From: Sphingomonas populi
Lineage (GTDB): Bacteria > Pseudomonadota > Alphaproteobacteria > Sphingomonadales > Sphingomonadaceae
Direction: 5' to 3'
NCBI RefSeq assembly: GCF_004208535.1
Contig: NZ_SGIS01000004.1
Location: forward strand, 122,844-186,843
Length of the DNA: 64,000 nucleotides
Within the stretch, counting starts at the first letter, position 1; each line of letters opens with the position of its first letter. The position numbers and the translations under genes were made by a program. The notes under the pieces were generated by a model. It ran no database searches. It was not told the DNA's origin and saw only the letters and a list, made by a program, of their open reading frames with translations. Shown piece by piece: positions 16,607-25,763 of the stretch.

Positions 16607-17638
16607 TCAAGGTTTGGCGGCGGGGTCCACCAACGGATCGCTAAAATCCGGCGTGGCCGGCTTCGCGGCCGGTGCAGCGGAGGGCGCGGCTGGATCGACC
16701 AGCGGGTCGCTCAACGCCGGTGACGGCGCCGCCTGCTCGCCAGCCGGCGCCGCCGGATCGGTAAGCGGATCGATCATCTCCGGCGATGTCCCACCGCCGG
16801 CGGCTGGATCGGCCAGCGGATCGTCGAGTGGATTGGCGCTCGCGCCGCCGCCGTGGCGCAGCGCATACACTTCCGCCGCGCGCGTCTGCAAAAACGCCGA
16901 TCGTAGCGTCGCATACGGATCGACCGCGCCGCCGAGCAGCGCGTTGAGATCGGAATCCGATTCAGCGCGCAAGTCCAGCCCGACCAGCACCCCCTGCGGG
17001 ATCTGATATTCCACCCGGTTGAACGGAAAACCGATCCCGACCGGCAGAACCGCGCCGTCGACCGGCGCGGCGCCGAGATCGCGGAAGTCGGTCGGCCCGA
17101 GGAACGGCAGGAACAGGTACGGCCCCGGCCCGACCCCATAGCGGCCGAGCGTGTTGCCGAAGCCGTTGGAATGGTGCGGCAGCTTGAACCCGTCGGTCTT
17201 GGCGACATCGACCAGCCCGCCGACGCCGATCGTCGTGTTGATCGCGAAGCGCGCCACCGTCCGCACCGCCCGCTTGGGCTTCAATTGCAGCATGTCGTTC
17301 ACGAACACCACCGGCTCGCCGATGTTCGAAAAGACGTGGCGGATGCCGCCCCGGATGATCCTGGGAACCACCGCCTTGTATGCCATCGCGACCGGACGGA
17401 AGAGGATACGATCGAAAAAATTATGGATCGAGAACAGCTTGCGGTTGAGGCCTTCGAGCGGATCGCCCTTGAAGTGCGCTGGCCGCGCCGCCTTTACCGC
17501 AGGCGACACGGCGGTCGGCGCGAGCGGCTTGGGCGCGATCACCCCCGCCGGCGGGGCGTGCTGCTGCGCGCCCGCCATGACCGGCGTCATCAGCGATGCG
17601 GCGAGCGCCAGCCCGCTCGCCCCCCCGAAAATCCTCAT
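16607..17638 (-). CDS. mlaA: MlaA/VacJ family lipid-transport protein with repeat tail
   Basis: A 343-residue envelope protein. It has a signal peptide (residues 1-24, ending VMAGAQQ), then the MlaA domain: DPLEGLNRKLFSIHNFFDR, FARFAINTTIGVGGLVD-type stretch, and GVGPGPYLFLPFLGPTDFRD (residues about 60-240). MlaA pulls misplaced lipids from the outer leaflet of the outer membrane. Unlike E. coli MlaA, no lipobox cysteine is present, so it is probably not a lipoprotein. From about residue 270 the protein becomes a Pro/Ala-rich tail with four copies of a DPLxDPAA unit. It is followed downstream by nothing in the same operon; hpnM lies just upstream. Confidence 0.9.
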   Translation of the reverse strand: MRIFGGASGLALAASLMTPVMAGAQQHAPPAGVIAPKPLAPTAVSPAVKAARPAHFKGDPLEGLNRKLFSIHNFFDRILFRPVAMAYKAVVPRIIRGGIRHVFSNIGEPVVFVNDMLQLKPKRAVRTVARFAINTTIGVGGLVDVAKTDGFKLPHHSNGFGNTLGRYGVGPGPYLFLPFLGPTDFRDLGAAPVDGAVLPVGIGFPFNRVEYQIPQGVLVGLDLRAESDSDLNALLGGAVDPYATLRSAFLQTRAAEVYALRHGGGASANPLDDPLADPAAGGGTSPEMIDPLTDPAAPAGEQAAPSPALSDPLVDPAAPSAAPAAKPATPDFSDPLVDPAAKP

Positions 17639-17643
17639 GCGGA

Positions 17644-18249
17644 TCAGTTCGCCGCTTTGGCGGAGAGTTGGTCGAGGTGAGTCACCAGCGCCTTGGCGCC
17701 GCCCTTGGCGAGAATGCCGGCAAAGTCCGACCGGCGCGTGGCGAGCTGGCTGACCGAATTCTGGTAGAACACGTCGATGATCTTCCACTGCCCGCCGCTT
17801 GCACGCAGGCGATAGGCGATCGCGGTCGGCTCGCCCTTCGGCGCGACCAATGTCGTGCGAACCAGCTTGTCGGTGCCGCGCGTCTCGACTTGCGGGGCGA
17901 TCTTGAAGCTCTCGCCCGACCAGCCATCGAAATTGCCGGCATATTGCGCGATCGTCAGCTTGCGGATCGCGGCGACCAGGGCGGTCTGGTCAGCCGGCGC
18001 GGTCGTCGTCCAGGCGGGGCCGACCGACAGCCGCGTCATCAGCGGAATGTCGAACGCGCGATCGACGACCGGCGCGATCTTGGCCGAACGCCCCGATATG
18101 CCGAGCGCCTTGCCGCCCTTCATGATCGCGAGAAGACCGTCGTCGAGCGTCTGCACGGTCGCGCCAGCGGGGTCGCTGGTCTGCGCGGTGGCGGGGGCTG
18201 TGATCGAGGCTGCGAGCAGCAGCGCCGCCAGGCCGGAAACGCGGATCAT
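17644..18249 (-). CDS. hpnM: MlaC-like periplasmic lipid carrier HpnM
   Basis: A 201-residue protein with a signal peptide (ending PATAQTSD) and the MlaC/toluene-tolerance domain: RSAKIAPVVDRAFDIPLMTR, FDGWSGESFKIAPQVETRG and WKIIDVFYQNSVSQLATRRSDF in outline. The domain ferries lipids across the periplasm; members in hopanoid loci are named HpnM. The ATG at 18249 is preferred over an upstream ATG because GGAG lies six bases before it. It is co-transcribed with mlaA five bases downstream and divergent from ispH. Confidence 0.85.
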   Translation of the reverse strand: MIRVSGLAALLLAASITAPATAQTSDPAGATVQTLDDGLLAIMKGGKALGISGRSAKIAPVVDRAFDIPLMTRLSVGPAWTTTAPADQTALVAAIRKLTIAQYAGNFDGWSGESFKIAPQVETRGTDKLVRTTLVAPKGEPTAIAYRLRASGGQWKIIDVFYQNSVSQLATRRSDFAGILAKGGAKALVTHLDQLSAKAAN

Positions 18250-18355
18250 GCGATACTCCATCATAATGGGCCGTCAGATAGGGACGCCGTGGCCCGATAC
18301 CAACCACCATCGATAAGCACAAACCGCTGACGCGTGGCTGAACGGGCACAGTTCA

Positions 18356-18369
18356 GTACCGATCGGTAC
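18356..18369. promoter_or_regulatory. Palindrome GTACCGATCGGTAC in the hpnM-ispH divergent promoter region
   Basis: A perfect 14-base palindrome lies midway between the divergent hpnM and ispH starts. Its CCGATCGG core is of the kind bound by TetR-family regulators. The regulator is not identifiable here; the operator role is inferred from symmetry and place. Confidence 0.5.
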
Positions 18370-18434
18370 GGTCTGCCCTTTTTCCGCTTCATTTTTCGGG
18401 CATCCCTTCGCATATGCAGCGTACAGGGGCGGCG

Positions 18435-19454
18435 ATGCGGGATTTCAGACCGCCTGTCTCGTCGCATGAAATGGTCCAATTCGGAAAGGACGGCGCCTTG
18501 CGCGTGATCTTGGCGAACCCGCGCGGATTTTGCGCGGGCGTGGTGCGGGCGATCGAGATCGTCGAACGGGCGATCGAGCGCTATGGCGCACCGGTCTATG
18601 TGCGCCACGAAATCGTCCACAACAAGCATGTCGTCGATACACTGCGCCGCAAGGGCGCGGTGTTCGTCGAGGAACTGTCGGACGTGCCGGCCGGCGCGAT
18701 GACGGTGTTCAGCGCACACGGCGTCGCTCGCACCGTCGAGGAAGAGGCTGCGGCGCGCGGTCTGCCAGTGCTCGACGCGACGTGCCCGCTCGTCACCAAG
18801 GTGCATGTGCAGGGGCGCCGCTATGCTCAGGCCGGTCGTGCGCTCGTGCTGATCGGGCATGAGGGCCATGCCGAAGTGGTCGGTACGGTCGGCCAGGTCG
18901 ATGCGCCGGTGCATCTCGTCTCCTCGGCGGCGGCGGTGGCCGATCTCGATCTGCCCGACGATGGCGAGATCGCCTATATCACCCAGACGACGCTCAGCGT
19001 CGACGATACGCGGTCGATCATCGCCGCGTTGAAGGCGCGCTTCCGCAACCTGATCGGCCCCGACGTGTCGGAAATCTGCTACGCCACGCAGAACCGCCAG
19101 ACCGCCGTGCGCGACCTGTGCCGCGTCGCCGACCTGTTGCTGGTGGTCGGCGCAGCGAACAGCTCCAATTCGAGCCGCCTGCGCGATCTCGGCGTGGACG
19201 AGGGGCTGCCGAGCTATCTCGTCGCCGATGGCAGCGCGATCGATCCCGCCTGGTTCGATGGGGTGATGACGGTCGGCCTGACCGCCGGCGCGTCCGCACC
19301 CGACGCGCTGGTCGATGATGTCATCGCGGCGCTGCGCCGGATCGGCCCGGTCGAGGTCAGCCAGCTCGACGGGATTGAAGAGACACTGGAATTCGCCCTG
19401 CCGCGTGAGCTAAGAGGGCCGATCACTGCCGCGCCGCGCGCGATGGCGAACTAG
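18435..19454 (+). CDS. ispH: 4-hydroxy-3-methylbut-2-enyl diphosphate reductase
   Basis: The last enzyme of the MEP pathway; it reduces HMBPP to IPP and DMAPP with a [4Fe-4S] cluster. The three cluster cysteines are in [21 protein letters not shown] and [10 protein letters not shown]. Other motifs are [10 protein letters not shown] and FSAHGV. An ATG at 18414 would add seven residues; 18435 is preferred because AGGGGC lies just upstream, giving 339 residues. It stands directly before hpnH, so isoprenoid supply and hopanoid formation are under one promoter, a linkage seen in other hopanoid loci. Confidence 0.95.
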   Translation: MRDFRPPVSSHEMVQFGKDGALRVILANPRGFCAGVVRAIEIVERAIERYGAPVYVRHEIVHNKHVVDTLRRKGAVFVEELSDVPAGAMTVFSAHGVARTVEEEAAARGLPVLDATCPLVTKVHVQGRRYAQAGRALVLIGHEGHAEVVGTVGQVDAPVHLVSSAAAVADLDLPDDGEIAYITQTTLSVDDTRSIIAALKARFRNLIGPDVSEICYATQNRQTAVRDLCRVADLLLVVGAANSSNSSRLRDLGVDEGLPSYLVADGSAIDPAWFDGVMTVGLTAGASAPDALVDDVIAALRRIGPVEVSQLDGIEETLEFALPRELRGPITAAPRAMAN

Positions 19455-19466
19455 GACGTACAGACC

Positions 19467-20612
19467 ATGAGCCTTCCGCTTCCCGCGCTCGCCCGCATCG
19501 GCAGCTATACGCTGCGCAAGCATATCGGCGGCGGCAAATATCCGCTCGTGCTGATGCTCGAACCGCTGCTGCGCTGCAATCTCGCCTGCCCCGGCTGCGG
19601 CAAGATCGATTATCCCGACGCGATCCTCAACCAGCGGCTGAGCTACGATCAGTGCATGGAAGCGATCGACGAATGCGGCGCGCCCGCCGTGTCGATCGCC
19701 GGTGGCGAGCCGCTGCTCCACCGCGACATGCCCAGGATCGTCGAGGGCTATATCGCGAAGAAGAAGTTCGTGATCCTGTGTACCAACGCGCTGCTGCTCA
19801 AGAAGAAGATCGACGACTACAAGCCGTCGAACTTCTTCACCTGGTCGATCCATCTCGATGGCGACAAGGGCATGCACGATCACGCGGTCGATCAGGACGG
19901 CACCTATGAGGTCGCGATCGAGGCGATCGAACTCGCCAAGTCCAAGGGCTTCCGCGTCCAGGTCAATTGCACCGTGTTCGACGGCGCCGATCCGGTGCGG
20001 CTGGCGTCGTTCTTCGACGAGATGGAGAAGCGCGGCGTCGAGATCACGCTGTCGCCTGGTTACTCCTACGAACGCGCCGCCGATCAGGAGCATTTCCTGA
20101 CGCGCGAACGCACCAAGACCTTCTTCCGCGACGTGTTCCGGCGCGGCAACGGCGGCAAGGCGTGGACCTTCACCAACTCGCCGCTGTTCCTCGATTTCCT
20201 CGCCGGCAACCGCAGCTACGAATGCACGCCCTGGTCGATGCCGCTGCGCACCGTCTTCGGCTGGCAGAAGCCGTGCTACCTCGTCGGCGAAGGCTATGTC
20301 GAAACCTTCACCGAACTGATGGAGGGCACTGACTGGGACCAGTACGGTGTCGGCAAGTACGAGAAATGCTCGAACTGCATGGTCCATTGCGGCTTCGAGG
20401 GCACGGCGGCGAGCGAGTCGATCCGCAACCCGCTCGCGATGTTCAATGTCGGCCGCAAGGGCGTGCGGACGGAGGGGCCGATGGCGCCCGACATCGACCT
20501 GTCCAACGCGCGCAAGGCCGAGGACGTGCATTCGACTCACGTCGAACGCGAACTGGCCAAGATCAAGGCGGCGGACCCGGACGGCTTCCGTCGGACGCAG
20601 CGGGCGGCCTGA
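19467..20612 (+). CDS. hpnH: Adenosylhopane synthase, radical SAM HpnH
   Basis: A 381-residue radical SAM enzyme that adds the 5'-deoxyadenosyl group to diploptene, the first step of side-chain extension. The cluster motif is CNLACPGC (residues about 37-44), followed by SIAGGEPLLH. The C-terminal half contains further cysteines, including CSNCMVHCGFEG. The ATG is 12 bases after the ispH stop, so both are probably on one transcript. Confidence 0.95.
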   Translation: MSLPLPALARIGSYTLRKHIGGGKYPLVLMLEPLLRCNLACPGCGKIDYPDAILNQRLSYDQCMEAIDECGAPAVSIAGGEPLLHRDMPRIVEGYIAKKKFVILCTNALLLKKKIDDYKPSNFFTWSIHLDGDKGMHDHAVDQDGTYEVAIEAIELAKSKGFRVQVNCTVFDGADPVRLASFFDEMEKRGVEITLSPGYSYERAADQEHFLTRERTKTFFRDVFRRGNGGKAWTFTNSPLFLDFLAGNRSYECTPWSMPLRTVFGWQKPCYLVGEGYVETFTELMEGTDWDQYGVGKYEKCSNCMVHCGFEGTAASESIRNPLAMFNVGRKGVRTEGPMAPDIDLSNARKAEDVHSTHVERELAKIKAADPDGFRRTQRAA

Positions 20613-20623
20613 AGCTGAGCTAG

Positions 20624-21040
20624 GTGCCTCTGCCCGACGATCTGCGAGGGCTACCCTATAAGGTTCACACGAATAGCGAACTTGGCCTGATGCTGAAGGG
20701 CATCAAGCCGCTCGCGATCTTCGCAGATGTTTATGAAAATTTCCCAGATGTTGTAGTTCGATATCTTCGATGTTTCGATCGATGTGTGTTGGCGGGGCGA
20801 TTGACCAAGCGCGATTTTGTAATCCCGCTTGCCATTCCGAACCGACCTGAGGTGCGTGGGATCCATCGCATTTATTACACATTGCCCGGCGAAGAGTGGC
20901 GTGTCGATGAGATGATGGCGCTGATGCAACGGGCGGGAGGATGGTCGCCCGCGCGTGAACGCGAGTTCGGTAGTCTGTTGGGTTACACTGATTGGCAAAA
21001 CGACGTGTGGGCGCAGCGTTTCCCGTACCAACCTACCTAG
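20624..21040 (+). CDS. Hypothetical protein
   Basis: A 138-residue protein beginning with GTG at 20624, 11 bases after hpnH. It is rich in charged and aromatic residues and has no signal peptide or membrane helix. Recognisable stretches are DLRGLPYKVHTNSELGLML at the start and LLGYTDWQNDVWAQRF at the end. I have seen similar uncharacterised proteins in proteobacteria but know no function. Its middle (20690-20900) is clearly AT-richer than the neighbours, which suggests later arrival. It runs convergent to hpnG, whose stop codon lies inside its last codons. Confidence 0.6.
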   Translation: MPLPDDLRGLPYKVHTNSELGLMLKGIKPLAIFADVYENFPDVVVRYLRCFDRCVLAGRLTKRDFVIPLAIPNRPEVRGIHRIYYTLPGEEWRVDEMMALMQRAGGWSPAREREFGSLLGYTDWQNDVWAQRFPYQPT

Positions 21041-21722
21041 TTCCAGTCGAGCCGGAGTCGAAAGCCCGGCATGCCCGCTTCAGCGCCGTGAACGCCCGGC
21101 CCGCATCACGCCCGGTGCGGATCAACGCTGGCAACTGCCCCGGATGCCGCGCGAGCGAGCCGAGCACCGCGCCGAGCGCCATGCCGCCGTCTGGCTTCAT
21201 GCCGACCAGCGCGGCCGGCGGCAGGACGTGGTCGGCGCCGTCGGAGATCGTGCGCAGGATCGCGAAGGGCAGGGCGTGGCGCGCCGCGACGCGCGCGGCG
21301 ATGTGCGATTCCATATCCACCGCGAGCGCGCCGGTGGCTTCGTAAAGCGCGCGCTTCTGGGCGAGCGTGGCGACGATCGTGTCGCTGCCGACGATGCAGC
21401 CGAAATGCGCGTCCGGCAGCGACTCCCGTGTTCTCCCGCGAAAGCGGGAGTCCAGGGCCGCGAACGCTGCGTCTAGTTGCTCTGGACTCCCGCTTTCGCG
21501 GGAGAACAGGGTGCCGATCACCACATCGCCCGGCCTGAGCGCCGGGTCGAGCGCGCCGGCGATGCCGCCCGACAGGATTGCGCGCACCCCGCCCGCTGCG
21601 ACCGCCACCTCAAGCCCGGCCTCGAGCCGCGCCGCATCGCCACCACCAGCGACCGCCATCACACCATCCCGCGCGAAAATCCGCGCCTCGCGCGTCAGCC
21701 CGCAGGCGACGAGCAAGGTCAC
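21033..21722 (-). CDS. hpnG: Hopanoid-associated nucleoside phosphorylase HpnG
   Basis: A 229-residue phosphorylase of the PNP/MTAN fold that removes adenine from adenosylhopane to give phosphoribosylhopane. Motifs: ILSGGIAGAL (phosphate/base binding), VDMESHIAARVAARHALPF and ILRTISDGAD. GTG at 21722 overlaps the shc stop. The segment LFSRESGSPEQLDAAFAALD and following residues, encoded by 21425-21510, comes from an inverted repeat inserted in frame between two core strands. It is the last gene of the minus-strand hpn operon. Confidence 0.85.
   Translation of the reverse strand: MTLLVACGLTREARIFARDGVMAVAGGGDAARLEAGLEVAVAAGGVRAILSGGIAGALDPALRPGDVVIGTLFSRESGSPEQLDAAFAALDSRFRGRTRESLPDAHFGCIVGSDTIVATLAQKRALYEATGALAVDMESHIAARVAARHALPFAILRTISDGADHVLPPAALVGMKPDGGMALGAVLGSLARHPGQLPALIRTGRDAGRAFTALKRACRAFDSGSTGTR
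21430..21507. repeat. Inverted repeat inserted in frame in hpnG
   Basis: Two perfect 26-base arms, 21430-21455 and 21482-21507, are complementary and each holds the inner hairpin CTCCCGCTTTCGCGGGAG. The spacer is 26 bases. The element is read through in frame as about 28 residues of HpnG. It belongs to a family of CTCCCGC/GCGGGAG hairpins common between genes in sphingomonads. Confidence 0.9.
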
Positions 21723-23665
21723 ATTCCCACCGTAACCCGCCGGTCGTTCGAGCGCTTCAGATTGCGATACCGCGCCAGCGCCCAAAGCGGGAAATACTTC
21801 GGATAGCCGTGATAGCGCAGGTAGAACACGCGCGGGAAACCGCCGCCGGTGTACATCTCCTGCCCCCACAGCCCGTCCTCGGCCTGCGTCTCGGCGAGAT
21901 AGCGCACGCCGCGCTCCACAGCGGGCAAATCGACTTCGCCCGCCGCCATCAGCGCGAGCAACGCCCAGCCGGTCTGCGATGCGGTCGATGGGGCAGGGGT
22001 GTGGCCTGTGTAGGCAAGGTCGTAGCTGTCGCAATCCTCGCCCCAGCCGCCATCCTTGTTCTGGATCGCGACCAGCCATGCCACCGCCTTGCGCACCATC
22101 GCCGACTGCGCATCCACGCCGGCAGCGTTGAGCGCACACAGCACCGACCAGGTGCCGTAGATGTAATTCACCCCCCAGCGCCCGAACCAGCTTCCGTCCG
22201 CCGTCTGCTCGCGCTCGAGAAAGCCGAGCGCCTCGCGCATCCGTGGGCTATCGAGCGGCTCGCCCAATTGCCCGAGCATCGACACCACCCGCGCCGACAC
22301 GTCGCTGGTCGCGGGATCGAGCAACGCGCCATGATCGGCGAACGGGATGTTGTTGAGGTAATGGTGGTGGTTGTCGGCATCGAACGCGCCCCAGCCGCCG
22401 CCCTTGCTCTGCAATCCCATTGTCCACTCGACCGCGCGCTCCACCGCCGCGCGATAATCCGCGCCCGATCGCGGCGCGGCGCGGTCCATCGCCATCACCA
22501 CCACGGCGGTATCGTCCAGATCGGGGTAATGCGCGTTGTTGTACTGGAACGCCCAGCCGCCCGGCCGCACGTCGGGGCGCTGCTCGGCCCAGTCGCCCTT
22601 CACGTCGAGCACTTGCAACGGCCGCAGCCATTCAAGCGCGGCATCGGCACGCGCCTCATTCTCCACGCCGCCTGCCTCCAGCATCGCGTGCGCGGCGAGC
22701 GCGGTGTCCCACACTGGCGAGACGCAGGGCTGGCAATAGGCCTCGTCGTCTTTCACGACCAACAGGTTCTCGACCGATTTGCGCGCGATCGCCCGGTGCG
22801 GATGGTCCTCGGCATAGCCGAGGCAATCGAACATCATCACGCTGTTCGCCATCGCCGGATAGATCGCGCCGAGGCCATCCTCGCCGTTCAGCCGCTCGAC
22901 GGTGAAATCGACGCAACGCTGAATCGCCCGCGCCCGCAGCCGCTTCGGCCAAAGCCCCTCGACGCCCTTCAGCACCACGTCGAGGCCGTTGAAAAACATC
23001 GTCCAGCCGCGCTTGGTGTCGGCGGCCTTGCTCTCGGGCGGCTTGGCGCGCCCGGTGTACAACTCATCCACCGTGATGCCGAGCGGATTGCGCGCCACCG
23101 GCTGCTTGGCGGCAAGCACCAGCAGCGGCACGATCACCGTGCGCGCCCAGTATGACATCTTCGACAGATGCACCGGGAACCAGCGCGGCAGCAGGATCAG
23201 TTCGACCGGCAGCGTCGGCACCGCCTTCCACGGCCCCGCGCCAAACAGCGCGAGCTGGATTCGCGTGAAGACGTTCGCCGCCTCCGCCCCACCCGCCGCG
23301 AGGATCGCGCGGCGCGCCGCCGCCATATGCGGCGCATCGACATCGTCGCCGATCATCTTGAGCGCATAATAGGCCTTCACGCTCGCGCTGATGTCGAATG
23401 CGCCGCCGTGGAACAGCGGCCAGCCATGATGCGCGCCCTGGATGCGGCGCAGGTAACGGCCAATCTTCGCCTCCAGCTCCACCGCGCGCGGCTCGCCGAG
23501 ATAGTGGCGCAGCAGCACATATTCGGCCGGGATGGTGGCATCGGCCTCAAGCTCGAACACCCAATGCCCGTCGGGCCGCTGCGCATCGGCGAGCGCGGCG
23601 GCGGCGCGGGTGGTGGCGGCGTCGGCAAGCGCGACGAGATCGGGGGTTTCCAGCAGGGTGGCCAT
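21719..23665 (-). CDS. shc: Squalene-hopene cyclase
   Basis: A 648-residue enzyme that cyclises squalene to hopene/hopanol at the inner membrane. The catalytic acid motif DLDD is at residues 382-385 (PDLDDTAVV). Several QW repeats are visible, such as GSWFGRWGVNYIYG, KDGGWGEDC and EDGLWGQEMYTGGGFP. The length is normal for the family. The start ATG at 23665 follows an eight-base gap from hpnE; the stop overlaps hpnG. Confidence 0.97.
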   Translation of the reverse strand: MATLLETPDLVALADAATTRAAAALADAQRPDGHWVFELEADATIPAEYVLLRHYLGEPRAVELEAKIGRYLRRIQGAHHGWPLFHGGAFDISASVKAYYALKMIGDDVDAPHMAAARRAILAAGGAEAANVFTRIQLALFGAGPWKAVPTLPVELILLPRWFPVHLSKMSYWARTVIVPLLVLAAKQPVARNPLGITVDELYTGRAKPPESKAADTKRGWTMFFNGLDVVLKGVEGLWPKRLRARAIQRCVDFTVERLNGEDGLGAIYPAMANSVMMFDCLGYAEDHPHRAIARKSVENLLVVKDDEAYCQPCVSPVWDTALAAHAMLEAGGVENEARADAALEWLRPLQVLDVKGDWAEQRPDVRPGGWAFQYNNAHYPDLDDTAVVVMAMDRAAPRSGADYRAAVERAVEWTMGLQSKGGGWGAFDADNHHHYLNNIPFADHGALLDPATSDVSARVVSMLGQLGEPLDSPRMREALGFLEREQTADGSWFGRWGVNYIYGTWSVLCALNAAGVDAQSAMVRKAVAWLVAIQNKDGGWGEDCDSYDLAYTGHTPAPSTASQTGWALLALMAAGEVDLPAVERGVRYLAETQAEDGLWGQEMYTGGGFPRVFYLRYHGYPKYFPLWALARYRNLKRSNDRRVTVGM

Positions 23666-23673
23666 CGCCGCGC

Positions 23674-24927
23674 CTATACCAGCCGTGCGTCCCGCGCCAA
23701 GCGCGCGGCGGTCGCGCCAGACCGCAATGCCCCCTCGATCGTCGCGGGCAGGCCGGTTTGCGTCCAGTCTCCGGCGAGGAACAGGTTGCGCCAACGCGTG
23801 CGCGACGGCGGGCGGCGGCGTTCCTGCGCCGGCGTCGCGGCGAAGGTCGCGCGCTTTTCCTTGACGATCTGCCAGCGCGGCAGCTCGGGCGGCAGGTTGT
23901 GGATCGCGGCGATATCGGCCCAGAACGCGGCGGCAAGTTCGGCGCGATCGGCATCGATCAGCCGGTCGGCGCCGCTCACCGTCACCGACAGGCGATCGGG
24001 AAAAGCGAAGATCCACTCCGCCGCGCCACCGACCACGCAGATCATCGACGGCGTGCCCGGCGGCGGCGTGAACGCGAAATGCGCGTTGACGATCGCCCGG
24101 AAATCGAACGGTACGACGAGATCGGGGACCAGCGTCTCGGCGATCCACGGCGGCACCGCGAGGACCACTGTCTCATCGGGCGCGACCGCTTCCGCACCCC
24201 TGCCGAAATCGAGCGTCGTCACGCGGTCACCCTCGAAGCCGATCGCGCGCAACCGTTGGCCGAGCGTGAGGCTCGCGCCTTGCGCGTCGAGCCATTCGGT
24301 CGCCGGATCGACGAACGCGGCGGCGAGCGTCGGCTCGGCGATCCGCGGCTTCATCGCTCGCCCGCCGCGCCCGAGCGTCTGGTTGATGATCGCGGCGGTC
24401 AGCGTCGCGTCGCCGCCATGCGGAGCGGTGTTGAGCGCCGCGAGCAGCACCGGCTCCAGCAGCCGCTCCCACAGCAGCCCGCCCGTGTCGATCCGGTCGG
24501 CGACGGTCTGCCCGGCCCTGCCCGAGGTCAGCCCGGCGAGCCGCAGATAGTCGCGCGCGCGCGTGCCTGGCACGCGCCGCGCCTTGGAGAAGATCCACCA
24601 CGGCAGCCGCCCGTCATTGGGCCGGAAGCTCCAGCGCTCGCCGGTGCGGCGGTCGGCGAAGACGAATTCAGCCTCGTCCGGCCCGGCCAGCCGGTCGCCG
24701 GCGCCGATCGTCGCCAGAAAATGCTCGACCGCGTCGTTGCCCGACAGGACGAGATGGTTGCCATTGTCGATCATCTGGCCAAGCTGCGGATCGTGGTAGC
24801 TGCGGCAGCGCCCGCCCGCCTGCGCCGCGCCTTCGGAGATCGACACGGCGAAGCCGGCGCGGGTCAGTTCCACCGCTGCCGACAGTCCGGCCATGCCGGC
24901 GCCGATTACGCGCGCGCGCCGGCTCAT
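23674..24927 (-). CDS. hpnE: Hydroxysqualene dehydroxylase HpnE
   Basis: A 417-residue FAD-dependent amine-oxidase-like protein. The dinucleotide-binding motif VIGAGMAGLSAAVEL is at residues 7-21; the C-terminal FAD contact is LAGDWTQTGLPATIEGA. HpnE reduces hydroxysqualene to squalene, the third step of the HpnDCE route that replaces squalene synthase. It overlaps hpnD by four bases. Confidence 0.95.
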   Translation of the reverse strand: MSRRARVIGAGMAGLSAAVELTRAGFAVSISEGAAQAGGRCRSYHDPQLGQMIDNGNHLVLSGNDAVEHFLATIGAGDRLAGPDEAEFVFADRRTGERWSFRPNDGRLPWWIFSKARRVPGTRARDYLRLAGLTSGRAGQTVADRIDTGGLLWERLLEPVLLAALNTAPHGGDATLTAAIINQTLGRGGRAMKPRIAEPTLAAAFVDPATEWLDAQGASLTLGQRLRAIGFEGDRVTTLDFGRGAEAVAPDETVVLAVPPWIAETLVPDLVVPFDFRAIVNAHFAFTPPPGTPSMICVVGGAAEWIFAFPDRLSVTVSGADRLIDADRAELAAAFWADIAAIHNLPPELPRWQIVKEKRATFAATPAQERRRPPSRTRWRNLFLAGDWTQTGLPATIEGALRSGATAARLARDARLV

Positions 24928-25763
24928 CGGAACAGCCAGAGCCGCAGCGCGGTCAGGATCAGCGCGGGCTTGTTGGTGCGGATTCGCGTGCGGGGTGCGG
25001 TCCAGCCGGCTGTCTCCATGCGCGACAGGATCGGCGCATAGACCGCTGCCATCAGTCGCGGCGCGATCAGATGGCCATGCGGGCGCGTGGCGAGGATCGC
25101 GTTGGCCTTGGCATAATGGTCATGCGCGATCGCCGCCAACGGGCGGCAGGCGGCGTCGATGCGCGGATCGTCGACCACTTGCCGGGGCGTGGTGAAGGCG
25201 ATGCCCGCCGCACCGAGATGCTCGCCGGCCAGATAGACCCGGCCGATTTCGGCATCCTCGTCGATATCGCGCAGGATGTTGGTGAATTGCAGCGCCCGGC
25301 CAAGGTGGTGCGACAGCGTGACGCCGGTCGCGCGCTCCATCCCGAAAATGTTGACCGACAGCCGCCCCACTGCTGACGCCACCCGGTCGCAATACACATC
25401 GAGCGTCTCGAACGGCGGCCAGCGGACATCGCCGGCGACATCCATCGCCATGCCGTCGATCACCGCGACGAAATCGTCCTTTTGCAGATCGAACCGCCGC
25501 ACCGCATCCGCCACCAGCGCCGCCTGGCCGGGATCGCGGCCCGCATACAAAGCCTCGATATCGTCGCGCCACTGTTCGAGCGCGACCGCCCGGCCGGCTC
25601 GCTCGCCCTGCTGGTCGTCGGCGATGTCGTCGACCGCGCGGCAGAACGCATACACCGCGTACATCGCCTCGCGCTCTGCCTTGGGCAGTACGCGCATGCC
25701 GGCATAAAAGCTGCTGCCCGAGACTTGCGCCTGGAGCGAAGCGGGTGTCGCCTTGGGGTTCAT
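24924..25763 (-). CDS. hpnD: Presqualene diphosphate synthase HpnD
   Basis: A 279-residue trans-isoprenyl diphosphate synthase of the squalene/phytoene type. The first aspartate motif is AVDDIADD (residues about 43-50) and the second is NILRDIDEDAEIGRVYL. It joins two farnesyl diphosphates to presqualene diphosphate. Four-base overlaps with hpnC upstream and hpnE downstream indicate coupled translation. Confidence 0.95.
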   Translation of the reverse strand: MNPKATPASLQAQVSGSSFYAGMRVLPKAEREAMYAVYAFCRAVDDIADDQQGERAGRAVALEQWRDDIEALYAGRDPGQAALVADAVRRFDLQKDDFVAVIDGMAMDVAGDVRWPPFETLDVYCDRVASAVGRLSVNIFGMERATGVTLSHHLGRALQFTNILRDIDEDAEIGRVYLAGEHLGAAGIAFTTPRQVVDDPRIDAACRPLAAIAHDHYAKANAILATRPHGHLIAPRLMAAVYAPILSRMETAGWTAPRTRIRTNKPALILTALRLWLFR

